A stretch of DNA of 64,000 bases. Source: Brucella daejeonensis. Its GTDB lineage: Bacteria > Pseudomonadota > Alphaproteobacteria > Rhizobiales > Rhizobiaceae. The notes beneath the pieces were generated by a model. It searched no databases, had not been told where the DNA came from, and saw nothing but the letters and a program-made list of their open reading frames with translations. Made by a program: the position numbers and the translations under genes. Numbering within the stretch: the first letter of the stretch is position 1; each line of letters opens with the position of its first letter. Positions 1 to 7,875 of this stretch are shown here, one piece after another. The stretch lies in assembly GCF_014199265.1 (NCBI RefSeq), contig NZ_JACIJG010000007.1:186001-250000 (forward strand), in the 5' to 3' direction.

Positions 1-481
1 GCCGCGCGAGGGCAACGCCCTTAGCAATTTTCTTCGTAACGATCAGATGAGACGCGGCGGCAGCCGCGCCGGCCCGGAGGCGAACGCGCTACCACATTGC
101 GCTGTAGAGAGCCGGAGAGCCGCCAGTGACAAAGCCCCGGCGCTTTAGCGCCGGGTCCGCAGAAACACATGGTGAAAACGTATCGACCGGAAACCCATTG
201 TAATACCATTGGTTTCCGGTCGATTCTCGGTCCCTGATTTATAGGGCTATGGAGTAAACGTAGTTGTCATCTTCACCCGGTGGGGCGCGCCATTTCTTCT
301 TCATCACTACAGTATAGTAGCTGTGCCTCGACAATAATCTTGGCCATTGGAAAGCTACTGCGTATTTTACCGCCGATAGCCGGTTTCGGCAGGGATCACG
401 TTTCGATCTGATTGAATCAGACCAGCGCTCTAACGTCTTTTTTGCTAAGGTCGCCCGAACATTACAAAATCCGGAAGTCAT
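1..481. other. Left-edge non-coding stretch with two hairpins
   Basis: I find no supportable gene here; the short minus-strand frames have no recognisable protein. The visible structure is a 9-bp hairpin at 136-155 (arms CCCGGCGCT and AGCGCCGGG) and a perfect 14-bp stem at 182-195/211-224 with a 15-base loop. The second could end transcription from a gene left of the window. The last ~100 bases should hold the promoter of the AraC-type regulator, but I cannot pick out convincing boxes. Confidence 0.5.
182..224. repeat. Perfect 14-bp inverted repeat, possible terminator
   Basis: Positions 182-195 and 211-224 are exact reverse complements (ATCGACCGGAAACC and its complement) around an AT-rich 15-base loop. 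There is no run of T after either arm, so it is a weak intrinsic terminator at best. It could also be a binding site, but it lies about 260 bases from the next start codon. Confidence 0.4.
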
Positions 482-1438
482 ATGTCCCAGGTCGACTGGC
501 TGAGCCAGCTTTCGCGCATGATCACCGTCACCGGTCAACTGGAGGTGCGCTGCGCCTACGGCGCGCCATGGCGCGTCGCCTGGGCCCGGTCCGCGGCGCA
601 TGAAATCCCCTATCACGTCGTGCTCAAGGGGCGCGCCGTTATCGAGGACCCGGAAACAAAAGCCGTCAGGGAGCTTGTGGGCGGCGATATCGTGCTTTTG
701 CCGCACGGGGCGGCGCATGTGCTGCACGACGGCAGCGGACACGAGCCGGGGCTTACGCACAATCGTCAGGGGTCGGCCGGATGGATGCTCAGCGAGAATG
801 ACGGTCAGGGCGAACATCTGGACATGCTGTGCGGACGTTTTTTTATCGCGCCGCCGCATGACCGGCTGATCCATAATTACCTGCCCACGAATCTCGTGGT
901 ACGGGCCATGGACGACCATGGTCAGGAAAACGTCGGAGGCGCTTCGGGCCAGTTGGCCAGCCTCGTGGGGCTGATGCGGATGGAGTCCGCCAGCGACCGG
1001 CCGGGCGGACGCGCCATTCTCAACGCACTTTCCTCGGCGTTGTTCACACTGGTCATGCGCGCGGCGAGCGAATCGGAACAGGCCCCGGAAGGCCTGCTCG
1101 CGCTGGCAGGCCATCCAAGACTGGCCCCCGCAATCTCGGCAATGTTCTCCGATCCCGCGCAGCCGTGGAAGCTGACCGAGCTGGCCGATTTGTGCCATAT
1201 GTCGCGCGCCACCTTCATGCGGCACTTTCAGAACAGGCTGGGGCGTTCGGCAGCCGAACTGCTAACCGATATCCGGATGAGTCTGGCTGCCAACGAGCTG
1301 AAAAAACCGGCAATGGCCACCGAAGCCGTGGCCGAACTGGTCGGCTATCAATCCATTTCGGCCTTCCGGCGCGTGTTCGCCGACAGAATGGGCATGACGC
1401 CGGGACAATGGCGGCATCTGGCCAGCGAACGCGAATAA
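482..1438 (+). CDS. AraC-family regulator with cupin_6 domain, RclR-like
   Basis: A 318-residue transcriptional regulator. Residues about 5-190 form the cupin_6-type sensing domain (GGDIVLLPHGAAH near 67-79) and residues about 215-315 the double helix-turn-helix of the AraC family (LTELADLCHMSRATFMRHF, then AVAELVGYQSISAFRRVF). In E. coli RclR, two cysteines in the cupin domain sense hypochlorous acid. By my alignment from memory, Cys24 (EVRCAYG) and Cys117 (DMLCGRF) here occupy equivalent places. It heads a block of oxidant-defence genes, one of them an RclC-like protein 4 kb downstream, which supports a redox-sensing role. A target cannot be assigned from sequence. The ATG at 482 gives the usual family length. 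Confidence 0.8.
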   Translation: MSQVDWLSQLSRMITVTGQLEVRCAYGAPWRVAWARSAAHEIPYHVVLKGRAVIEDPETKAVRELVGGDIVLLPHGAAHVLHDGSGHEPGLTHNRQGSAGWMLSENDGQGEHLDMLCGRFFIAPPHDRLIHNYLPTNLVVRAMDDHGQENVGGASGQLASLVGLMRMESASDRPGGRAILNALSSALFTLVMRAASESEQAPEGLLALAGHPRLAPAISAMFSDPAQPWKLTELADLCHMSRATFMRHFQNRLGRSAAELLTDIRMSLAANELKKPAMATEAVAELVGYQSISAFRRVFADRMGMTPGQWRHLASERE

Positions 1439-1619
1439 TACCAAAGCCCGTGCGGCGGCGCCCTCAATGACCGGGGAGCATTTCGCGCGGGCACCGCGCC
1501 GCGTGAGCTATCATCCGCAGATTTGATCCTTTTGAGCATTATATTGAGGTAATATCGTCTCGAAGTTAGCATTTCCGAGACCTAAAGTGGGGTTCCTAAC
1601 CAACTGATGAGGAACCGCC

Positions 1620-2237
1620 ATGACAAACGCCGTCATCGAGAATCTTTTAAGCCGCAGCGCCGCCAAATATTACGATCCCGCCGCAACCCTGAGCGACGAC
1701 CAGATTCGCGAACTCGTGCGGATCGGCACCTCGGCCCCGACTTCCTTCCACTTGCAGAACTGGCGCTTCATCGCCGTGCGGACGCCCGAAGCCAAGGCGC
1801 GGCTGCGCCCGATCGCCTGGGACCAACCGGCGATCACCGATGCCGCCGTCACCTTTATCGTCATCGGTCGGCTGGCCGATGCCAGCACAATACCGGACCG
1901 CCTCGCGCCGGTGGTTGAGGCCGGCATCATGCCGGCAGAGATGGTGCCGGACTGGGAGATCGCCGCGCGCGGCCTGTATTTCGAGCAGCCGCAGCGCCAG
2001 CGAGACGAGGCCGTCCGCACTGCAACCTTTGGCACGTCGGCAATCATCTATGCGGCCCGTTCGCTGGGCCTCGGTTCCACGCCGATGATCGGGTTCGATG
2101 CGGAGGCCGTACATCGCGAATTCGGCCTCGCCGAAGACGAAGTGCCCGTCATGCTTCTGTCGATCGGGCCGGAGCGCCCCGGAAACTGGCCGCAAAAGCC
2201 GCGCCTGCCGGTGATCGATGTCCTCGATCTCGCATAA
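1620..2237 (+). CDS. Nitroreductase-family FMN oxidoreductase
   Basis: A 205-residue flavin-dependent NAD(P)H oxidoreductase of the nitroreductase fold. The N-terminal SRSAAKYYDP (about 11-20) is the phosphate-binding start typical of the family, SAPTSFHLQNWRF (about 38-50) is the FMN-contacting loop, and the C-terminal GLGSTPMIGF (about 149-158) completes the active site. Such enzymes reduce nitro compounds, quinones or other electrophiles; the substrate is not readable here. GATGAGGAACC just upstream gives a good ribosome site for the ATG. It is followed after 33 bases by an AhpD-like gene, probably in one transcript. Confidence 0.85.
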   Translation: MTNAVIENLLSRSAAKYYDPAATLSDDQIRELVRIGTSAPTSFHLQNWRFIAVRTPEAKARLRPIAWDQPAITDAAVTFIVIGRLADASTIPDRLAPVVEAGIMPAEMVPDWEIAARGLYFEQPQRQRDEAVRTATFGTSAIIYAARSLGLGSTPMIGFDAEAVHREFGLAEDEVPVMLLSIGPERPGNWPQKPRLPVIDVLDLA

Positions 2238-2270
2238 CTTCCCAAAAAACAGCAACTTAAGGAGAATACA

Positions 2271-2816
2271 ATGTCCAGAATCACTGTGCCTAATCCGGAA
2301 AATGTGCCAGCCGCTTCCAAACCGACGCTCGATGCGTTCACCAAGAATATCGGGTTTACCCCGAACATGATGGCGGCTTTCGCGCTGAGCCCGATCGCGT
2401 TCAATTCCTGGGCCACCCTGCTTGGATCCCTGAGCAAGGCGCTCGACGTGAAAACGCGCGACAGCATCGGCCTTGCCGTCTCCGAGGTGAATGGCTGTGA
2501 CTATTGCCTGACGGTTCACAGCTTTACGGCCGAGCACATGGCCAAGTTACCGGCCGATGAAATCGTTCTGGCCCGCAAGGGCCATGCCAGCGACCCGAAG
2601 CGGGACGCCGCCGTCCAGTTTGCCCGCAAGGTCATCGAAACCCGCGGCAAGGTCAGCGATGCCGACATAAAAGCCGTTCGCGATGCCGGTTATACGGATG
2701 CGAATGTCATGGAGATCGTTTCGCTGGTTGCCATGTATTCGCTCACGAACTTCTTCAATAACGTGTTCGATCCGGAAAGGGATTTTCCGGCTGTCATACC
2801 GGCTGGCTCGATCTGA
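2271..2816 (+). CDS. Carboxymuconolactone decarboxylase / AhpD-like peroxidase-related protein
   Basis: A 181-residue all-helical protein of the AhpD-like family. The redox motif CDYCLTVH spans Cys76, Cys79 and His83, matching the CxxCxxxH active site used by alkylhydroperoxidase-type enzymes for thiol-dependent peroxide reduction. The flanking sequence (DSIGLAVSEVNG before, SFTAEHMAK after) is typical of the peroxidase-related branch rather than true decarboxylases. TAAGGAGAATACA directly upstream is a strong ribosome site. It follows the nitroreductase and is ended by a strong hairpin at 2901-2942. A role in peroxide or electrophile defence is inferred from motif and neighbours. Confidence 0.87.
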   Translation: MSRITVPNPENVPAASKPTLDAFTKNIGFTPNMMAAFALSPIAFNSWATLLGSLSKALDVKTRDSIGLAVSEVNGCDYCLTVHSFTAEHMAKLPADEIVLARKGHASDPKRDAAVQFARKVIETRGKVSDADIKAVRDAGYTDANVMEIVSLVAMYSLTNFFNNVFDPERDFPAVIPAGSI

Positions 2817-2900
2817 TCTCTCGTGTGGTTTACGGATTCGAAGTTCCTAAACGTGGATGCCAGACAAATGATAGAAACTTCAAATCCACCACACCAGCCC

Positions 2901-2942
2901 GGCCCGGATGCACCCGGAATTCTTTTCGGGTGCATCCGGGCC
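2901..2942 (+). terminator. Strong 16-bp hairpin after the AhpD-like gene
   Basis: The arms 2901-2916 and 2927-2942 are perfectly complementary (16 bp, GC-rich) around a 10-base loop, followed by TTTCGTATAT. It lies 85 bases after the AhpD-like stop codon and just before the next gene, so it probably ends the nitroreductase/AhpD transcript. The T-run is short. Confidence 0.65.
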
Positions 2943-2984
2943 TTTCGTATATAAAGTTACGCAAACCAAGTCCCGGAGAAAGAA

Positions 2985-3680
2985 ATGACGTTGGATCATC
3001 CGATTTTCGCACGCTGGCCCGCAAAGCATCCCGACAGGCTCCAGCTCTTTTCCCTGCCGACGCCAAACGGGGTAAAGGTCGGCATCATGCTGGAGGAGAC
3101 GGGCCTTGCCTATGAGCCGCACCGCATCGATATTGGAGCGAACGAGAGCCATGACCCGGCTTTCCTGGCGCTTAATCCCAATGGCAAGATACCCGCAATC
3201 TACGATCCTCACGGACCGAACGGAAAGCCGCTCGCGCTGTTCGAATCGGGCGCGATACTGCTCTATCTCGCCGACAAGACCGGACAGTTTATCGCCTCCG
3301 ATCCGAATAGCCGCTACGAGACGATCCAGTGGCTGATGTGGCAGATGGGCGGTGTCGGACCGATGTTCGGTCAGCTCGGCTTCTTCAACAAATTTGCCGG
3401 CAAATCGTATGAGGACAAACGTCCGCGCGACCGCTATGCGGCGGAATCCGCGCGACTGCTTGGCGTCCTCGACGAGCGGCTTGCAACTCGTGACTGGGTG
3501 ATGGGCGCCGATTACAGCATCGCCGATATTTCGCTGCTCGGCTGGGTGCGCAACCTGATCGGCTTTTACGAAGCGCGCGAACTTGTAGGCTTCGACCGTT
3601 TTCTTCATGTGCAGGCGTGGCTCGATCGCGGTCTGGAACGTCCGGCGGTGCAGCGCGGGCTGAAAGTGACCGAAGCTTGA
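2985..3680 (+). CDS. Glutathione S-transferase family protein (Nu/YfcG-like)
   Basis: A 231-residue cytosolic glutathione transferase. The thioredoxin-fold half (about 18-105) opens with LFSLPTPNGVKVGIMLEE, holds the cis-proline segment NPNGKIPAI and the glutathione gamma-glutamyl contact FESGAILLYLADK. The helical C-terminal half ends with ADISLLGW, the usual buried helix cap. The TPNG motif near the N-terminus is that of Nu-class enzymes (YfcG/YghU), which act as disulfide-bond reductases more than classical transferases. CGGAGAAAGAA precedes the ATG. Two more genes of this type lie at 6.2-7.8 kb, so the region carries three paralogues. Confidence 0.9.
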   Translation: MTLDHPIFARWPAKHPDRLQLFSLPTPNGVKVGIMLEETGLAYEPHRIDIGANESHDPAFLALNPNGKIPAIYDPHGPNGKPLALFESGAILLYLADKTGQFIASDPNSRYETIQWLMWQMGGVGPMFGQLGFFNKFAGKSYEDKRPRDRYAAESARLLGVLDERLATRDWVMGADYSIADISLLGWVRNLIGFYEARELVGFDRFLHVQAWLDRGLERPAVQRGLKVTEA

Positions 3681-3687
3681 GACAAAC

Positions 3688-3721
3688 TGCCATTTGCCGC
3701 CACCCATGGCGGCTTTTGGCA
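3688..3721. terminator. Imperfect hairpin between convergent genes
   Basis: Positions 3688-3702 and 3707-3721 pair at 12 of 15 places (TGCCATTTGCCGCCA against TGGCGGCTTTTGGCA). It sits in the 53-base gap between the stops of the plus-strand glutathione transferase and the minus-strand oxidoreductase, so it may terminate both. No clear T-run is present. Confidence 0.45.
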
Positions 3722-3733
3722 CAGGCTCTCGGG

Positions 3734-4651
3734 TCAGGGCTGGACCCGAATGATCGTCTTGCCCCTGCGCTTTTCGGACGGGTTGAAAGCCGCCACAGCA
3801 TCGTCAAGCGTGGAAATGCGGCCGATATTCGTTCTCAATCGCCCGTCCCGCACCCGCTGGACGATCTCGTTCAACTGGGCACGATTGGACTCGACAACGA
3901 AATCGACCGCGAGACCATCGACGGGTCTTGCCTCGACCGGTCCGACGACGGAAACCAGCGTCCCGCCTGCCCGAACCAGATTCGCGGAACGCTTGCCGAT
4001 ATCGCCACCGATGACATCGAACACCAGATCGATCCGACCAGCTTCCTCAAGGGGATCGTTGTCGAGGTCGACAAATTCCCGCGCGCCGATGTCGAGCACC
4101 GTCTGACGGTCGGCGGCGCGTCCGGTCCCGATGACGTAACCGCCAGCCTCGCGGGCGAGTTGCGTCACCATCGACCCGACAGCGCCAGCCGCACCATGCA
4201 CCAGAACGCTCTGGCCCGCCTGAAGGCGGCCATGATCGAACAGTCCCTGCCATGCGGTCAGCCCGGAAATCGGCAGGCTGGCGGCCACCGCGAAATCGAC
4301 ATCGCCCGGCAAGGGAGCGAGATTGCGCGCCTCGACAGCCACATACTCCGCAAGGGTTCCGTCGCGGGTCCAGTCCGTGAGGCCGAAAACGCGCTGCCCC
4401 ACCGTCAGTCCGGTCGTGCCGTAGCCAAGGGCGGTGACGACCCCGGCCACTTCGTGTCCGGGGATCGAGGGCGTCCGGTCCCGATCAAGACGATCGGTCC
4501 ATGTCGAAGGCCACTCCAGTTCGGTGGAAACAAATCCCGAGGCGAAAACCTGAACGACCACGTCGTTTATCGATGCCTGCGGCTCCGGGCGTTCGGCAAG
4601 TTTCATCCCGGCCGTTCCCGCGGCCTGCTCCGTCACTACGATAGCCTTCAT
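3734..4651 (-). CDS. NADPH:quinone oxidoreductase-like, zinc-independent MDR family
   Basis: A 305-residue medium-chain dehydrogenase/reductase. The GroES-like half contains IPGHEVAGVV (about 63-72) and the Rossmann half VLVHGAAGAVGSMVTQLA (about 145-162), the NADPH-binding AxxGxxG signature. The catalytic and structural zinc cysteines of alcohol dehydrogenases are absent, as in quinone oxidoreductases and zeta-crystallin. The frame is open further upstream, but the ATG ending at 4651 is chosen because GAGGAGG lies just before it and family homology starts there (MKAIVVTE). It is divergent from the MarR-type gene, 425 bases apart, and is a plausible target of it. The substrate is unknown. Confidence 0.85.
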   Translation of the reverse strand: MKAIVVTEQAAGTAGMKLAERPEPQASINDVVVQVFASGFVSTELEWPSTWTDRLDRDRTPSIPGHEVAGVVTALGYGTTGLTVGQRVFGLTDWTRDGTLAEYVAVEARNLAPLPGDVDFAVAASLPISGLTAWQGLFDHGRLQAGQSVLVHGAAGAVGSMVTQLAREAGGYVIGTGRAADRQTVLDIGAREFVDLDNDPLEEAGRIDLVFDVIGGDIGKRSANLVRAGGTLVSVVGPVEARPVDGLAVDFVVESNRAQLNEIVQRVRDGRLRTNIGRISTLDDAVAAFNPSEKRRGKTIIRVQP

Positions 4652-4682
4652 GTGTATTGCCTCCTCGGCCGAATATCCATGT

Positions 4683-4740
4683 GAGCCTGTTCCAGAAATC
4701 GCCATTTGCAGTCGCTCACGGCAATTTTTGAAACAGGCTC
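4683..4740. repeat. REP-like palindrome, family A copy 1
   Basis: The ends GAGCCTGTTCCAGAAATCGC and the complementary GCAATTTTTGAAACAGGCTC form an imperfect 58-base palindrome. The GCCTGTTCC...TCGCCATTT core recurs at 10949-11008, 26135-26236, 39002-39146 and 42170-42229. The rest of the 425-base gap between the oxidoreductase and the MarR gene is AT-rich and shows no gene. Confidence 0.6.
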
Positions 4741-5035
4741 CGACACTTTCAATGTCGATGGCCATTTGTCGCATGGCGAAATGGCAATTTCCAATGCGCG
4801 GAAAACATAGTTTCCATAGTTGCGATGTATATACCGGAAATACCATCGCCACTTGAGAAACATATTGAATTACAAAGCTTTCTTTTATGGAAACTATACA
4901 TTTCAGTCTTTGATAAAGTCGCATTTTTGACAGCTATTACCGCCCGAAATCAAACAGACCATGCCCCGATTCAAGTTTTCCGTGCAATTTTCCGATTTAT
5001 CGGCTTGCGCACATCAAGAGCGCCTGCTATCCATA

Positions 5036-5056
5036 ATATATGAGTGAGTCATATAT
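5036..5056. promoter_or_regulatory. Candidate MarR operator dyad
   Basis: Perfect 8-bp arms ATATATGA (5036-5043) and TCATATAT (5049-5056) flank a 5-base spacer. This 21-bp dyad lies 20 bases before the chosen ATG of the MarR-family gene, the usual position for an autorepressor operator. It overlaps the alternative GTG start at 5044, which argues for the ATG at 5077. Binding is inferred. Confidence 0.55.
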
Positions 5057-5076
5057 ATAATTCTGAGGGCAATACG

Positions 5077-5616
5077 ATGGAAGCGTCGGATCGGCTGGTA
5101 AATCTCCTTGGCGTCCTGGCTGTAGGCGTGTCGGACAGGATACGTTCGGCAGTGGCCGAGGCAATGCCGCAAGGGGGAGAGACCGTGTCGGCGGTGATTG
5201 TGATCGGACATGCGCCGGCAATGTCCATCGATCAGTTGAGCCGCGTCCTGAGATTGACTCATGCAGGAGCGGTTCGGCTCGTTGATCGTCTGATCGGGCG
5301 CCAGCTCGTCGTTAAACAACCCTCCGCGAGCGACCGCAGAATGATGACTTTGACCCTGACGCCGGACGGACTGCAATTGCGCGACAAAATACTCGCCCTT
5401 CGTCATGAGGCATTGGCCTCCCTGCTCGGGCATGTGTCCCCGGAAGATCTGGCCGTTCTCGAACGCATAGCCGAAACAATCGTCGGCACGTTGCCGGAGA
5501 ACGCTCTTACCGCGCTGACAACCTGTCGCTACTGCGACGAGAGGTGCTGCGGCGACTGTCCGATGGACGTCTTCGGGCCGATTGAAACTCCGGGTAGCTC
5601 AGGCGTGACGGTATGA
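5077..5616 (+). CDS. MarR-family regulator with C-terminal cysteine cluster
   Basis: A 179-residue winged-helix regulator. The recognition region is SIDQLSRVLRLTHAGAVRLV (about 50-69) and the wing carries SASDRRMM (about 84-90), the conserved Asp-Arg-Arg of MarR proteins. The last 30 residues hold five cysteines: 150, 153, 157, 158 and 161 (CRYCDERCCGDC). That would suit a metal site or a thiol switch, and is not part of a standard MarR core. I chose the ATG at 5077, after TGAGGGC, because the longer GTG frame starts inside the dyad at 5036-5056. The RclC-like gene follows 40 bases downstream, probably in the same transcript. Confidence 0.82.
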   Translation: MEASDRLVNLLGVLAVGVSDRIRSAVAEAMPQGGETVSAVIVIGHAPAMSIDQLSRVLRLTHAGAVRLVDRLIGRQLVVKQPSASDRRMMTLTLTPDGLQLRDKILALRHEALASLLGHVSPEDLAVLERIAETIVGTLPENALTALTTCRYCDERCCGDCPMDVFGPIETPGSSGVTV

Positions 5617-5656
5617 GCCGCCTTCCACCAGAAACCAACCTGAAAAGAGATTCCAG

Positions 5657-6163
5657 ATGACCAGTTCCCCCAGCCGGTTTCAACCCCGGATTGCCGAAAA
5701 GAACACGGGTTCCTACAGATCCCTCGCCCTGCTCCGATGGGCTCTCGTCGTAATCTTCCTTTGGTTCGGCGGCATGAAATTTACCGCATATGAAGCGGCC
5801 GGCATTGCTCCGTTCATTGAACACAGCCCGATCATGAACTGGCTGCACATGCTGTTCGGCGTTCAAGGCGCAAGTTATGTCATCGGCGCGCTTGAATTGT
5901 CGACCGCGGCGGCTCTCATCGTCGGGGCCTTTCAGCCCGTTTTTTCCGCCCTGGGAGCGGCGATGTCGGCTGCGACCTATCTCGTCACGCTCACGTTTTT
6001 CCTCAGCACGCCCGGCGTGGCCGAGCGAACGGCCGGCGGATTTCCGGCGATATCGGCAGCGCCGGGACAGTTTCTGCTCAAGGACCTCGTTCTGCTGGCC
6101 GCTTCGCTCCTGCTTCTCCATGCATCTGTCTCGGTTCCCGTTTCCAAGACAGTGAAGCCATAA
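5657..6163 (+). CDS. DUF417 (YkgB/RclC-like) inner-membrane protein
   Basis: A 168-residue membrane protein with about four hydrophobic segments, near residues 26-42, 75-95, 97-117 and 135-153. The first, ending FLWFGGMKFTAYEAAGI, is the DUF417 signature; PFIEHSPIMNWLH and GALELSTA follow in the expected order. E. coli RclC of this family belongs to the reactive-chlorine resistance operon, but its biochemical role is not established. Here it follows the cysteine-rich MarR gene and precedes two glutathione transferases, consistent with an oxidant response. The start at 5657 gives a hydrophilic N-terminal tail of about 22 residues. Confidence 0.85.
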   Translation: MTSSPSRFQPRIAEKNTGSYRSLALLRWALVVIFLWFGGMKFTAYEAAGIAPFIEHSPIMNWLHMLFGVQGASYVIGALELSTAAALIVGAFQPVFSALGAAMSAATYLVTLTFFLSTPGVAERTAGGFPAISAAPGQFLLKDLVLLAASLLLLHASVSVPVSKTVKP

Positions 6164-6235
6164 GTGGACAAAAACCCGAATAGGGTGACAGCCACACGCA
6201 AATCATGCTGAATTGCAGCCCCGAATGGAGAGATC

Positions 6236-6940
6236 ATGATCCGCTTCTATTTCCATCCGACACCAAACCCCGCCAAAATCGCTCTCTTTCTGGAAGAGTC
6301 CGGTCTGGACTATGAGGCTATTCCGGTCGACACCAGCAAGGGCGAGCAGCATATGCCATCCTTCCTTGCGATAAATCCGAACGGCAAGGTGCCCGCCATC
6401 GTCGACACCGAAGGCCCCGGCGCACGCGAGACACGGATTTTCGATTCCACCGCGATCCTGATCTATCTTGCCGAAAAGACCGGGAAATTTCTCGGCGCTC
6501 CCGAAGACCGGCCGGAGCTGCTTTCCTGGCTCCTGTTCATCGCCTCGGGCCTTGGCCCGTTTTCCGGTCAGGCCGTGCATTTCCAGTTCTCCGCGCCTGA
6601 GGGTCTCGACTACGCGGTGAACCGCTACCGGCGCGAGGCCGAGCGCCACTATCAGGTTCTCAACGATCATCTGGAAGGCCGAAACTATATCGTCGGCGAG
6701 ACCTATACGATCGCCGACATTTCCGCCTGGGGCTGGCTCGACCGCGCCTCGCGCGTCATGAAAGGCGCAGACGACCCGCTCGCGCCGTTCCCCAACCTCA
6801 AACGTCTGTTCGAAACGGTCGATGCGCGACCGGCCGTGGCCCGTGCGCGTGACATCGGCAAGGACCATCCCTTCAAGCGTGTGAACGATGAGGAAACCAA
6901 GCGCGCGCTCTTCCCGTCGAATTTCCCGCCCGCGGCATAA
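6236..6940 (+). CDS. Glutathione S-transferase family protein
   Basis: A 234-residue glutathione transferase. The N-terminal fold begins IRFYFHPTPNPAKIALFLEE, contains NPNGKVPAIVD (cis-Pro) and FDSTAILIYLAEKTG, and the helical half carries YTIADISAWGWLDR. It is most similar in layout to the paralogue at 2985-3680 (the TPN motif is kept) and is followed after 21 bases by a YghU-type gene. GGAGAGATC is a good ribosome site. Substrate is unknown; disulfide-bond reductase or conjugase activity is inferred from the family. Confidence 0.9.
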   Translation: MIRFYFHPTPNPAKIALFLEESGLDYEAIPVDTSKGEQHMPSFLAINPNGKVPAIVDTEGPGARETRIFDSTAILIYLAEKTGKFLGAPEDRPELLSWLLFIASGLGPFSGQAVHFQFSAPEGLDYAVNRYRREAERHYQVLNDHLEGRNYIVGETYTIADISAWGWLDRASRVMKGADDPLAPFPNLKRLFETVDARPAVARARDIGKDHPFKRVNDEETKRALFPSNFPPAA

Positions 6941-6961
6941 CCGGTTTCAGGAGAACATATC

Positions 6962-7840
6962 ATGAGCACTAACAGCGAATATACTCCACCGAAGGTCTGG
7001 ACCTGGGAGAAGGCCAGCGGCGGCACCTTTGCCAATATCAACCGGCCAATTGCCGGTGCGACCCATGAAAAAGAACTGCCCGTGGGCAAGCACCCGCTAC
7101 AGCTCTATTCGCAAGGCACCCCGAACGGCCAGAAGGTTACGATCATGCTGGAGGAGCTGCTGGCTCTCGGCCATGGCGGCGCCGAATACGATGCCTGGCT
7201 GATCAGGATCGGCGACGGCGACCAGTTCGGCTCCGGCTTTGTCGAAATCAATCCGAACTCCAAGATTCCGGCGCTGATGGATCGCAGCGGACCGTCGCCG
7301 ATCCGCATCTTCGAATCCGGCGCCATTCTGGTATATCTCGCCGAAAAGTTCGGCGCATTCCTGCCGACGGGTCCCGCAGCCCGCGCCGAAACGCTCTCGT
7401 GGCTGTTCTGGCAGATGGGTTCCGCACCTTTTCTCGGCGGCGGATTCGGCCATTTTTATGCTTATGCGCCGACCAAGCTGGAATATCCGATCAACCGTTA
7501 CGCCATGGAAGTAAAGCGGCAGCTCGACGTGCTCGACCGCCGTCTTGCCGACAATGAATTCATCGCAGGCAGCGACTACACCATCGCCGACATGGCGATC
7601 TGGCCCTGGTATGGCGGACTGGTAAAGGGCTGGCAATACGATGCGGCGGAGTTCCTTTCGGTGAGCGATTACAAGAACGTCATGCGTTGGGCAGACCAGC
7701 TCTTCGCACGTCCGGCATTGAAGCGCGGCCGAATGGTCAACCGCACCAGCGGCGCCCCGTCGGAGCAGCTTCATGAACGGCACGACGCCTCCGACTTCGA
7801 TACGAAGACCGAGGACAAGAACAAGGCGAAAACGGCATGA
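6962..7840 (+). CDS. yghU: YghU-type glutathione-dependent disulfide-bond oxidoreductase
   Basis: A 292-residue Nu-class glutathione transferase. It has the N-terminal extension characteristic of YghU (PPKVWTWEKASGGTFANINR, about 9-28) before the thioredoxin fold (LYSQGTPNGQKVTIMLEE), then NPNSKIPALMD and FESGAILVYLAEKFG. The C-terminal half includes YTIADMAIWPWYGGLV. Length is close to E. coli YghU. Such proteins bind two glutathiones and reduce disulfides. AGGAGAACATATC precedes the ATG. The C-terminus ends with a Lys-rich tail. The gene is 21 bases after another transferase and 35 bases before a LysR gene on the same strand. Confidence 0.92.
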   Translation: MSTNSEYTPPKVWTWEKASGGTFANINRPIAGATHEKELPVGKHPLQLYSQGTPNGQKVTIMLEELLALGHGGAEYDAWLIRIGDGDQFGSGFVEINPNSKIPALMDRSGPSPIRIFESGAILVYLAEKFGAFLPTGPAARAETLSWLFWQMGSAPFLGGGFGHFYAYAPTKLEYPINRYAMEVKRQLDVLDRRLADNEFIAGSDYTIADMAIWPWYGGLVKGWQYDAAEFLSVSDYKNVMRWADQLFARPALKRGRMVNRTSGAPSEQLHERHDASDFDTKTEDKNKAKTA

Positions 7841-7875
7841 ACGCCGCCGGTCGCGGGAGAGAAAGCTGACGTGCG

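Noticed and set aside
1-480. A gene fragment at the left edge
   Set aside because: Short frames there match no protein and the region is dominated by hairpins.
239-1225. A 328-codon frame on the minus strand
   Set aside because: It is antisense to the AraC-type gene, shows no family motifs and is explained by high-GC antisense openness.
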